Shown here in pieces: positions 1 to 5,995 of a stretch of 7,268 bases of DNA. Under the pieces are notes generated by a model. That model ran no database searches and was not told the origin of the DNA. It was given only the letters and a program-made list of their open reading frames with translations. The translations under genes were made by a program, and so were the position numbers. Numbering within the stretch: the first letter of the stretch is position 1; each line of letters opens with the position of its first letter. This DNA comes from an uncultured Eubacteriales bacterium (GTDB taxonomy: Bacteria; Bacillota; Clostridia; Peptostreptococcales; Anaerovoracaceae). The stretch is from positions 1 to 7,268 of the forward strand of contig CADBFL010000083.1 of assembly GCA_902793875.1 (NCBI GenBank), in the 5' to 3' direction.

Positions 1-234
1 TACGCAAAGGGCATGCAGCTCATTTTCGAACAGCTGAAGACAGCTCTCGAAAAGGCCGGCCTCAAAGAGATAGAAGCGCTCGGGCTCGACTTCGATCCGA
101 ACGTGCATAACGCCGTGATGACGGACAATACAGAAGAATACGAAAACGACAAGATCAGCAAGGTCCTGCAGAAGGGATACAAGCTGAACGACAAAGTGAT
201 ACGGCCGTCGATGGTCGCAGTGAACAAACGTTAA
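1..234 (+). CDS. grpE: GrpE, C-terminal part (5' end outside window)
   Basis: GrpE is the cytoplasmic nucleotide exchange factor of DnaK: a dimer that releases ADP so that DnaK can rebind ATP and let go of its client. The reading frame is open from the first base, so the gene begins upstream; 77 codons and a TAA stop are present. What is visible is the end of the long helix (KGMQLIFEQLKTALEKAGL) and the C-terminal beta domain that contacts the DnaK ATPase lobe, with the family signatures FDPNVHNAVM and, near the end, LQKGYKLNDKVIRPSMV followed by VAVNKR. The first ATG in this stretch, at 13, is internal to the family alignment and is not the real start. dnaK follows after 33 bases, in the usual hrcA-grpE-dnaK-dnaJ order of Firmicutes. 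No promoter or operator is visible between grpE and dnaK, so they are probably co-transcribed. Confidence 0.96.
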   Translation, partial: YAKGMQLIFEQLKTALEKAGLKEIEALGLDFDPNVHNAVMTDNTEEYENDKISKVLQKGYKLNDKVIRPSMVAVNKR

Positions 235-267
235 CAAATCTTTTCAGACATACAGGAGGAAACAACA

Positions 268-2163
268 ATGGGTAAAGTAATAGGAATCGATCTTGGTACA
301 ACCAACAGCTGCGTAGCAGTACTTGAAGGCGGAGAGCCTACAGTTATCACTAATTCGGAAGGAATGAGAACGACACCTTCGGTGGTCTCGTTCACAAAGA
401 GCGGCGAGAGACTCGTCGGCGAAACGGCAAAGAGGATCGCAATCACAGAGCCTGAGGGCACAGTGTCGTCGATCAAGAGACACATGGGAGAGAACTACAC
501 CGTGAATCTGCGCGGAAAGGACTACACGCCGCAGGAGATCTCGGCCATGATCCTCCAGAAGCTCAAGGCGGACGCCGAGGCATATCTCGGCGAGAAGGTC
601 ACTGAGGCTGTCATAACGGTCCCGGCGTACTTCAGCGATGCTCAGAAGCAGGCTACAAAGGACGCAGGCAAGATCGCCGGCCTCGACGTAAAGAGGATCA
701 TCAACGAGCCTACGGCTGCGTCGCTGGCATACGGACTCGACAAGGACAGCGGAAGCCACAAGATCCTGGTCTATGACCTGGGCGGCGGCACATTCGATGT
801 ATCCGTGCTCGAGCTCGGCGACGGAGTGTTCGAGGTGCTCGCAACCAACGGCGATACGCACCTTGGCGGCGATGACTTCGACAACGCTCTTGTAAACTTC
901 CTGGCGGACAGCTTCCAGAAGGAGAACGGCATCGACCTCAGACAGGACAAGATGGCTCTCCAGAGACTGAAGGAAGCAGCCGAGAAGGCAAAGAAGGAGC
1001 TCTCGACAGCTCAGACCACAAAGGTCAACCTGCCGTTCATCGCGGCAAACGATGCGGGTCCTCTCCACATGGACATGGACGTCACAAGAGCAAGATTCGA
1101 ACAGCTCACAAAGGATCTCGTTGACAGGACCATCGAGCCGATGCACAAGGCGATGAAGGACGCCGGAGTCACTTCGGCAGACCTCGCCAAGGTCATACTG
1201 GTCGGCGGTTCGACAAGGATCCCGGCTGTTCAGGAAGCAGTAAAGAACGTTACGGGCAAGGAGCCGTTCAAGGGCATCAACCCTGACGAGTGCGTGGCCA
1301 TCGGCGCTGCCATACAGGCGGGCGTTCTGACCGGCGAAGTCAACGACATCCTGCTGCTCGACGTAACGCCGCTGTCGCTGTCCATCGAGACGCTCGGCGG
1401 AGTGGCGACGAAGCTGATCGAGAGAAACACTACTATTCCTACAAAGAAGAGCCAGATCTTCTCGACGGCGGCGGACAACCAGACTGCAGTGGACATCCAC
1501 GTAATGCAGGGCGAAAGGGAGATGGCAGCCGGCAACATCACGCTCGGCAGATTCCAGCTCAGCGGCATCGCTCCGGCTCCTCGCGGGATCCCTCAGATCG
1601 AGGTCACATTCGATATCGACGCCAACGGCATCGTGAATGTAAGCGCCAAGGACATGGCTACAGGCAAGGAGCAGAAGATCACCATCACTTCTTCGACAAA
1701 GCTTTCGGAGGACGAGATCAACGCAAAGATCAAGGAAGCCGAGCAGTATGCTGAAGAAGACAAGAAGCAGAAGGAAGCGGTCGAGACGAAGAACCAGTCC
1801 GAGGGCATGATCTTCGAGATCGACAAGCAGCTCGGAGAGCTGGGCGACAAGGTCACAGCTGACGAGAAGGCGGCAGTCGAGGCTGCAAAGGACGAGCTCC
1901 AGAAGGCCGTCGACACAGGCGATGTCGAAGAGATGAAGACCAAGATGGAGGCGCTGACAAACGCGTTCTATCCGATCTCGACGAGGATCTATCAGGAGGC
2001 GCAGGCCGCTCAGGGCGGCGCGGGCGCCGGCGCAGGATTCGACCCGAACAACATGGGCGGCATGGGCTTCGATCCTAACATGGGCAACATGGGCGGAGGA
2101 AGCAGCGTCAATGAAGACGGTTCGGTCGATGCTGACTACGAGGTCGTTGACGACGACGAATAA
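268..2163 (+). CDS. dnaK: Chaperone protein DnaK (Hsp70)
   Basis: ATP-driven Hsp70 chaperone of the cytoplasm, 631 residues, the normal length for the family. The start ATG is preceded by a strong AGGAGGA at 254-260. The N-terminal ATPase domain (about 1-355) shows the phosphate-binding motif GIDLGTTNS (residues 6-14), VPAYFSDAQKQATKDAG, the second phosphate motif DLGGGTFD (170-177) and the adenosine motif GGSTRIPAVQ. The interdomain linker DILLLD spans 360-365. The beta substrate-binding domain follows (TPLSLSIETLGG, then DNQTAVDIHVMQGERE), then a charged helical lid and a Gly/Met-rich tail ending YEVVDDDE. After IKRHMGENYTV it lacks the 20-odd-residue insert of Gram-negative DnaKs and closely follows Bacillus DnaK from memory, which places the organism in the Firmicutes. 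It works with GrpE upstream and DnaJ downstream, and heat regulation would most likely come through HrcA upstream of this window. Confidence 0.99.
   Translation: MGKVIGIDLGTTNSCVAVLEGGEPTVITNSEGMRTTPSVVSFTKSGERLVGETAKRIAITEPEGTVSSIKRHMGENYTVNLRGKDYTPQEISAMILQKLKADAEAYLGEKVTEAVITVPAYFSDAQKQATKDAGKIAGLDVKRIINEPTAASLAYGLDKDSGSHKILVYDLGGGTFDVSVLELGDGVFEVLATNGDTHLGGDDFDNALVNFLADSFQKENGIDLRQDKMALQRLKEAAEKAKKELSTAQTTKVNLPFIAANDAGPLHMDMDVTRARFEQLTKDLVDRTIEPMHKAMKDAGVTSADLAKVILVGGSTRIPAVQEAVKNVTGKEPFKGINPDECVAIGAAIQAGVLTGEVNDILLLDVTPLSLSIETLGGVATKLIERNTTIPTKKSQIFSTAADNQTAVDIHVMQGEREMAAGNITLGRFQLSGIAPAPRGIPQIEVTFDIDANGIVNVSAKDMATGKEQKITITSSTKLSEDEINAKIKEAEQYAEEDKKQKEAVETKNQSEGMIFEIDKQLGELGDKVTADEKAAVEAAKDELQKAVDTGDVEEMKTKMEALTNAFYPISTRIYQEAQAAQGGAGAGAGFDPNNMGGMGFDPNMGNMGGGSSVNEDGSVDADYEVVDDDE
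2052..2072 (+). repeat. 21-base direct repeat, copy 1 (in the dnaK tail)
   Basis: This stretch encodes MGGMGF in the Gly/Met-rich tail of DnaK and is identical base for base to 2533-2553 in the Gly/Phe region of dnaJ, in the same reading frame. Both lie in low-complexity Gly/Met/Phe coding sequence with strong codon bias, so convergence is possible; recombination or gene conversion between the neighbouring genes is the alternative. Confidence 0.7.
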
Positions 2164-2177
2164 TCGATGATGACATT

Positions 2178-2215
2178 CCGGGGCTGCGGGCGCCACATGG
2201 TGACCCGCGCTCCGG
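2178..2215 (+). promoter_or_regulatory. Hairpin in the dnaK-dnaJ gap, no U-run
   Basis: CCGGGG (2178-2183) pairs with CTCCGG (2210-2215) with one G-T wobble. The stem continues through T2185-G2209 and GCGGG/CCCGC (2186-2190 with 2204-2208), leaving C2184 bulged. The loop can form a small CAC/GTG stem. The bases after it (CGTGACAGAAAGG) have no T tract, so this is not a standard intrinsic terminator. It lies 24 bases before the dnaJ start, whose own ribosome binding site (AAAGG, 2224-2228) is weak. Inference: it could protect the dnaK message from 3' decay or lower dnaJ expression relative to dnaK. Confidence 0.55.
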
Positions 2216-2239
2216 CGTGACAGAAAGGTAAACACATTT

Positions 2240-3388
2240 ATGGCAGACAAGAGAGATTATTACGAGGTCCTCGGGGTCAGCAAGGGCGCATCGGATGCCG
2301 AGATAAAAAAGGCGTATCACAAGCTCGCCATGAAATATCATCCGGACAGGAATCCGGGAGATAAGACGGCTGAGGAGAAATTCAAGGAAGCCAACGAGGC
2401 ATACGAGATACTTTCCGACCCTGACAAAAAGGACAAATATGACAGATTCGGATTTGCAGGCGTAGACCCGAATTTCGGAGCGGGCCAGGGCGGCTTCGGC
2501 GGTTTCGGCGGCTTCGGAAACTTCGGCGGCGGCATGGGCGGCATGGGCTTCGAAGACATCTTCGACATGTTCGGAGGCATGGGAGGCTCAAGGCGCAGAT
2601 CAAGAAGCGGTCCGCAGAAGGGAAGAGACCTGCAGAAGACTGTCACCATCGACTTCACCGACGCTCTCTTCGGATGCAGCAAGCAGATAGAACTGACGAA
2701 GGCCGTCAAGTGCAAGACATGCGGCGGCAGCGGATGCAAGCCGGGCACACAGAAGAAGACCTGCGATCAGTGCGGAGGCTCCGGACAGGTGTCGCAGGTG
2801 AGCAACACTCCGTTCGGCAGGTTCCAGAACATCACCACATGTCCTAAGTGCGGCGGAAGCGGACAGATCGTCGAGACTCCGTGCGCAGACTGCGGCGGCA
2901 CCGGCGTAAAGAAGAAGACCGTCAAGATCAAGGTGGACATCCCTGCGGGAGTGGACACCGACAGCATCGTGACAGTCAGAGGACAGGGCGAGCCGGGCAA
3001 AAACGGCGGTCCTGACGGCGATCTGTACATCGTGGTCAACGTAAGACCTCACAGCACCTACAAGAGAAGGGGCAACGACCTCTATCTCGACCTGCCGATC
3101 ACATTCGATCAGGCGGCTCTGGGAGCGAAGGTCCAGGTGCCGGGCTTCGGTGAAAGCTACAGCTATACCATAGCTCCGGGCACGCAGACGGGGTCTTCGT
3201 TCAGGCTCAAGGGCAAGGGAGTCCCTGACATAAGGACCGGCAGAAAGGGCGACCTGTATGTCAAGGTCACGGTCGAGGTCCCTACAAAGCTCAGCAGGAA
3301 AGAGAAGAAGGCCATAGAGGAGATGGCAGGCGCCATCCCTGACAGCGCTTATCCGAAGAAGTCGAAGTTCGATAAACTGAAATTCTAG
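2240..3388 (+). CDS. dnaJ: Chaperone protein DnaJ (type I Hsp40)
   Basis: Co-chaperone that binds unfolded proteins, passes them to DnaK and stimulates DnaK ATP hydrolysis; 382 residues, full length. The J domain (about 1-70) carries the essential HPD at 34-36 within KYHPDRNPGD. It is followed by a Gly/Phe-rich segment (about 77-118, with GGFGGFGGFG and GMGGMGFEDIFDMFGGMGG). The zinc-binding region has all four CxxCxGxG motifs: CKTCGGSG from C158, CDQCGGSG from C175, CPKCGGSG from C201 and CADCGGTG from C215, so both zinc sites should be intact. The C-terminal beta domains include PHSTYKRRGNDLYLDLPITF and a segment ending GVPDIRTGRKGDLYVKV. The ATG start fits the family start MADKRDYYEVLGV. 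The Shine-Dalgarno is poor (AAAGG, 2224-2228, 11 bases from the ATG). It sits 76 bases after dnaK, probably in the same operon. Confidence 0.99.
   Translation: MADKRDYYEVLGVSKGASDAEIKKAYHKLAMKYHPDRNPGDKTAEEKFKEANEAYEILSDPDKKDKYDRFGFAGVDPNFGAGQGGFGGFGGFGNFGGGMGGMGFEDIFDMFGGMGGSRRRSRSGPQKGRDLQKTVTIDFTDALFGCSKQIELTKAVKCKTCGGSGCKPGTQKKTCDQCGGSGQVSQVSNTPFGRFQNITTCPKCGGSGQIVETPCADCGGTGVKKKTVKIKVDIPAGVDTDSIVTVRGQGEPGKNGGPDGDLYIVVNVRPHSTYKRRGNDLYLDLPITFDQAALGAKVQVPGFGESYSYTIAPGTQTGSSFRLKGKGVPDIRTGRKGDLYVKVTVEVPTKLSRKEKKAIEEMAGAIPDSAYPKKSKFDKLKF
2533..2553 (+). repeat. 21-base direct repeat, copy 2 (in the dnaJ Gly/Phe region)
   Basis: Identical to 2052-2072 in dnaK, encoding MGGMGF in the linker between the J domain and the zinc-finger domain of DnaJ. 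The two copies are 481 bases apart in the same orientation; recombination between them would delete the end of dnaK and the J domain of dnaJ. Confidence 0.7.
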
Positions 3389-3393
3389 AATAC

Positions 3394-3427
3394 TCAGGCG
3401 GGATGGCTGAAAACGTCTCCCGCCTGA
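3394..3427 (+). promoter_or_regulatory. Hairpin 1 of the dnaJ-lon gap (possible weak terminator or leader element)
   Basis: TCAGGCGGGA (3394-3403) pairs perfectly with TCCCGCCTGA (3418-3427): ten base pairs around a 14-base loop, beginning six bases after the dnaJ stop. The position and GC-rich stem suit a terminator, but the following bases (AGTGAAATGACAG) have no T-run. It may therefore protect the 3' end of the chaperone message, terminate weakly, or be part of a lon leader. Its loop and 3' arm contain CTGAAAACGTCTC, nearly repeated in hairpin 2. Confidence 0.6.
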
Positions 3428-3444
3428 AGTGAAATGACAGAACC

Positions 3445-3485
3445 GGCGCATCTCATGAGGACTGCAAACGTCTCTGTGATGCGCC
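3445..3485 (+). promoter_or_regulatory. Hairpin 2 of the dnaJ-lon gap
   Basis: GGCGCATC (3445-3452) pairs perfectly with GATGCGCC (3478-3485). Above a T/T mismatch the stem can continue with CA/TG (3454-3455 with 3475-3476, next to a T3456 bulge) and GAG-AC with GTCTC (3457-3462 with 3470-3474, G3460 bulged), around the loop TGCAAAC. The sequence that follows, ATTGCTATATC, is only partly T-rich. That stretch also has a TG-n-TATATC arrangement (3488-3496), a possible weak extended -10 element without a recognisable -35. Whether this is a terminator, a leader structure or a promoter-overlapping site cannot be decided by eye. Confidence 0.5.
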
Positions 3486-3504
3486 ATTGCTATATCTGAA
3501 AACA

Positions 3505-3525
3505 GGCGTCCGCGCAAAGGGCGCC
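3505..3525 (+). promoter_or_regulatory. Hairpin 3, just upstream of the lon ribosome binding site
   Basis: GGCGTCC (3505-3511) pairs with GGGCGCC (3519-3525), seven base pairs including one G-T wobble, around the loop GCGCAAA. The stem ends two bases before the AAAGGGA that probably serves lon, so it could affect ribosome access without burying the site itself. Confidence 0.4.
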
Positions 3526-3527
3526 GG

Positions 3528-3534
3528 AAAGGGA
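3528..3534 (+). promoter_or_regulatory. Ribosome binding site that sets the lon start
   Basis: AAAGGGA lies 12 bases before the ATG at 3547. It supports that ATG over the in-frame TTG at 3487, which has no Shine-Dalgarno, begins inside the foot of hairpin 2 and would add 20 residues (LYLKTGVRAKGAGKGHGHK after the start) that do not resemble any Lon amino terminus. The spacing is a little long, so translation initiation may be moderate. Confidence 0.6.
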
Positions 3535-3546
3535 CACGGGCATAAA

Positions 3547-5844
3547 ATGATAGTAGTACCTGTATACAACATAATACTTGCGCCGGGTGCTTCGATCTAC
3601 ATGGGACTGGATCAGATAAAGAAGACCAGCGGCAGCAGGGAGATCATGCCGGGAGAGAGGGTGGTCCTCATCGTCGCGAAAGAAAACAAAAGCTTTGACG
3701 AGCTCGATGAGAACAGCTTCTATCCCGTCGGCGTGTCCGCTTCGGTCACGGAGGTCAACAGGCAGGGATTCGTCCTGATGAGCCTCGGATACAGAGTGGA
3801 CATCGAGAACATAGAGATAAAACCGGACCGCACGATCAGCCTCAGCATCAGCAGAAGGCCGGACATAGAAGACCTGCCGGCTGATGTTGAGAAAAGAAAG
3901 ACCGAAGAGCTGGTCGAAGAGATGCGCAAATTCGCATCGGGCTTCGAATGGGGCGATTCGATCGAGTACTGGCTGAAGCAGATAGACTCGCTCGGAAAGG
4001 CGGCGAGCGCGGTCTCGCCGTGGATAGACGAGACCAACGAGAGGCGATACGCCATACTGGCAGAGGACAGCCTCGCACGGAGAGCCGAGCTCATCGAAGA
4101 GATGATATACGGCTTCCTTGAGGTCGGCCGCATCACGAACGAGGCGATGACCTCGCAGCAGCAGGAGCATCAGCAGATGTACCGCGAGTCGGCGATCAAG
4201 AAGCAGATGGAGCACCTTCAGAAGGAGCTCGACGAGATGCATCCGGAGAACGTAAGCGACATCCGGCAGCTCGAGCAGAAGATAGCCGAGTCCGGCATGA
4301 ACGAGACTGCGAGAAAGGAGGCCGACAAGGTCCTCAACAGGCTCAGGCAGGAGGGCGGCCAGGGCGCCGAGGCGGGCATGCTTTACGACTACCTGGATTT
4401 TGTGACGGGACTGTCGTGGAAGAAGGCGGAGCCTCAGCACATAGATCTCGAAGAGGCCAGAAAGATACTCGATGAGGATCACTACGGACTCGACAAGGTC
4501 AAGGACCGCATCATACAGCAGATCGCCGTGATGAACCTCAAAAACAGCCAGGCCGGCTCGATACTCCTCTTCGTGGGAGCGCCGGGAACGGGCAAGACGA
4601 GCATAGGAAGGAGCATCGCGAGGGCCCTCGGCAGAGAATACTCGAGGGTCAGCCTCGGAGGCGTGCACGATGAGTCCGACATCCGCGGACACAGGCGCAC
4701 GTACATCGGGGCGATGCCGGGCAGGATAATGGACGGAATCAGCAAGAGCGGAGTGTCGAATCCGGTCATGGTGCTGGATGAGGTCGACAAGCTCTCGGAT
4801 TCGTTCCACGGAAGCCCTGCGAGCGCGCTGCTGGAAGTGCTCGATCCCGAGCAGAACAATACTTTCACCGACCACTACATGAACGTGCCGTACGATCTTT
4901 CGGATGTGATGTTCATATGCACGGCCAATACGACCGATACGATACCGGAGCCTCTTCTGAACAGGATGGAGGTCATCCAGTTCAGCGGATATACCCCGAC
5001 AGAAAAGCTCCATATCGCGAAGGAACACCTCGTTCCGAAGTCCATGGAGAGCATGGGCATACAGCCTGAGGACATGAGCGTCAGCGACGAGGCCATAGAG
5101 ACCATGATATCCGACTACACCATGGAGGCGGGGGTCAGGGGCCTTCGCAAGAAGATAGACAAGCTCTGCCGCATATTCGCGGTCAAGGTCGCTTCGAATC
5201 CGGGAGAGAAGTTCGATGTCACTGCGGATACCGTCCGCGGCGAGATGGACGAAAGGCCTGTCCCGCACAGCAGGGTGCTTCCTGCGCCTAAGGCGGGAGT
5301 GGTCACCGGCCTTGCGTGGACGCCGGTGGGAGGCGAGATACTCTACATCGAGACCATGTTCACAAAGGGCAAGGGCGATATCATCATCACCGGCCAGCTG
5401 GGAGACGTGATGAAGGAGTCCGCGAGGATAGCGGTCAGTCTGGTGAAGACCATATTCCCGGACAAGGCGGATCTCTTCAGCGAAAACGACCTTCACATCC
5501 ACGTGCCTGAGGGCGCGGTCCCTAAGGACGGGCCGTCGGCGGGCATAGCGCTGACAACGGCGATATCCTCACTCGTGACCGGTCATGTGGTCGATCCTCA
5601 CATCGCGATGACGGGCGAGGTGGCGCTGCGCGGAGCCGTGACTCCTATAGGCGGTCTGCCTGAGAAGCTGATGGCAGCCGAACGCGCGGGCATAACGAAG
5701 GTCTTCATACCGAAGGACAACGAGTTCGATATGAAGGATGTGGCAAAAGAGGTAAAGGAAAAGATAGAGATCGATACAGTGTCTGAAGTCGGCGAGGTGC
5801 TCGAAGCGACGGGGATACTCGCTGCAGCCGGCAAGGCCGCGTAG
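3547..5844 (+). CDS. lon: ATP-dependent Lon protease (endopeptidase La)
   Basis: Cytoplasmic AAA+ serine protease that unfolds and degrades damaged and selected regulatory proteins, 765 residues. The N-terminal substrate-binding domain (about 1-190) is divergent, starting MIVVPVYNIILAPGASIYM. A charged, Gln/Glu-rich helical segment (about 190-300) includes a predicted coiled coil near MYRESAIKKQMEHLQKELDE. The AAA+ module shows Walker A GAPGTGKT (344-351, K350), Walker B VLDEVDK (D411, E412), the pore-loop region RRTYIGAMPGRI, sensor 1 N461 in TANTTD, arginine finger R473 in LLNRMEV and sensor 2 R531 in GVRGLRKK. The protease domain contains GVVTGLAWTPVGGE, the catalytic serine S664 in KDGPSAGIA and the catalytic lysine K707 in GGLPEKLMAAERAG, 43 residues later as in E. 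coli Lon (S679, K722). All active-site residues are present, so it should be functional. It follows dnaJ after 158 bases. No CtsR heptad repeat is visible upstream. Confidence 0.97.
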   Translation: MIVVPVYNIILAPGASIYMGLDQIKKTSGSREIMPGERVVLIVAKENKSFDELDENSFYPVGVSASVTEVNRQGFVLMSLGYRVDIENIEIKPDRTISLSISRRPDIEDLPADVEKRKTEELVEEMRKFASGFEWGDSIEYWLKQIDSLGKAASAVSPWIDETNERRYAILAEDSLARRAELIEEMIYGFLEVGRITNEAMTSQQQEHQQMYRESAIKKQMEHLQKELDEMHPENVSDIRQLEQKIAESGMNETARKEADKVLNRLRQEGGQGAEAGMLYDYLDFVTGLSWKKAEPQHIDLEEARKILDEDHYGLDKVKDRIIQQIAVMNLKNSQAGSILLFVGAPGTGKTSIGRSIARALGREYSRVSLGGVHDESDIRGHRRTYIGAMPGRIMDGISKSGVSNPVMVLDEVDKLSDSFHGSPASALLEVLDPEQNNTFTDHYMNVPYDLSDVMFICTANTTDTIPEPLLNRMEVIQFSGYTPTEKLHIAKEHLVPKSMESMGIQPEDMSVSDEAIETMISDYTMEAGVRGLRKKIDKLCRIFAVKVASNPGEKFDVTADTVRGEMDERPVPHSRVLPAPKAGVVTGLAWTPVGGEILYIETMFTKGKGDIIITGQLGDVMKESARIAVSLVKTIFPDKADLFSENDLHIHVPEGAVPKDGPSAGIALTTAISSLVTGHVVDPHIAMTGEVALRGAVTPIGGLPEKLMAAERAGITKVFIPKDNEFDMKDVAKEVKEKIEIDTVSEVGEVLEATGILAAAGKAA

Positions 5845-5864
5845 AAACGCGCAGAAAAAGACCG

Positions 5865-5919
5865 GAGACTAACGGGACTAACGGGGCCTTGACTAACGGT
5901 GCCAGACCCCGTTAGTCTC
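5865..5919 (+). repeat. REP-like palindrome cluster, part 1: three direct arms and one inverted arm
   Basis: GACTAACGG occurs three times in direct orientation (5867, 5876 and 5891) and once inverted as CCGTTAGTC (5909-5917). Each left arm can pair with the single right arm: GAGACTAACGGG (5865-5876) with CCCGTTAGTCTC (5908-5919), 12 bp; GACTAACGGGG (5876-5886) with CCCCGTTAGTC (5907-5917), 11 bp; and GACTAACGG (5891-5899) with CCGTTAGTC, 9 bp around a short loop. The sequence is non-coding and lies 20 bases after the lon stop. It resembles REP/BIME-type elements mobilised by RAYT (Y1-type) transposases; that link is inference, since no transposase gene is in the window. Confidence 0.7.
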
Positions 5920-5922
5920 ATT

Positions 5923-5943
5923 TAACGGGGACAGGCCCCGTTA
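5923..5943 (+). repeat. REP-like palindrome cluster, part 2: TAACGGGG inverted repeat (possible weak terminator)
   Basis: TAACGGGG (5923-5930) pairs perfectly with CCCCGTTA (5936-5943) around the loop ACAGG. It shares the TAACGG core with the preceding cluster, so the two look like adjacent units of one repeat family. On the + strand TATATATGTCT follows, which is AT-rich but not a T-run, so termination of lon transcription here would be weak at best. Confidence 0.65.
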
Positions 5944-5995
5944 TATATGTCTAACTGAAATCTCAGACCGATCACGGAATCATACAGGCCGGAAC

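Noticed and set aside
235..267. CIRCE (HrcA operator) or promoter in front of dnaK
   Set aside because: The 33-base gap holds only the ribosome binding site; no TTAGCACTC/GAGTGCTAA inverted repeat is present there.
244..2250. Long open frame on the minus strand opposite dnaK (668 codons)
   Set aside because: Antisense frames opposite dnaK are well known and come from its codon bias. The predicted product is a low-complexity mix of Leu, Arg, Val, Asp and His without recognisable motifs, while the + strand encodes a full canonical DnaK.
3488..3496. Extended -10 promoter for lon (TG-n-TATATC)
   Set aside because: Only four of six -10 positions match and no -35 is seen at the right distance; kept only as a remark in the hairpin 2 entry.
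2600..3517. Minus-strand open frame opposite dnaJ (305 codons)
   Set aside because: Shadow of dnaJ; no recognisable protein motifs, and it overlaps the complete DnaJ zinc-finger and C-terminal domains.
3487..3546. 20-codon N-terminal extension of Lon from a TTG start
   Set aside because: It has no Shine-Dalgarno, starts at the foot of a hairpin, and the added residues do not look like Lon; the ATG at 3547 has AAAGGGA upstream.
3490..5502. Long open frame on the minus strand opposite lon (670 codons)
   Set aside because: Same explanation: an antisense frame kept open by the codon bias of lon, with low-complexity Leu/Arg/His-rich translation and no domain signature.
5865..5943. CRISPR array
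   Set aside because: The repeated unit is about 9 bases, irregularly spaced (9 and 15 bases) and present in both orientations, unlike the regular direct repeats and spacers of CRISPR.
5921..5949. Promoter TTTAAC / TATATG in the repeat cluster for the GGDEF gene
   Set aside because: The spacing is 17 bases, but the -35 matches three of six and the -10 four of six, within AT-rich repeat sequence where such matches occur by chance.
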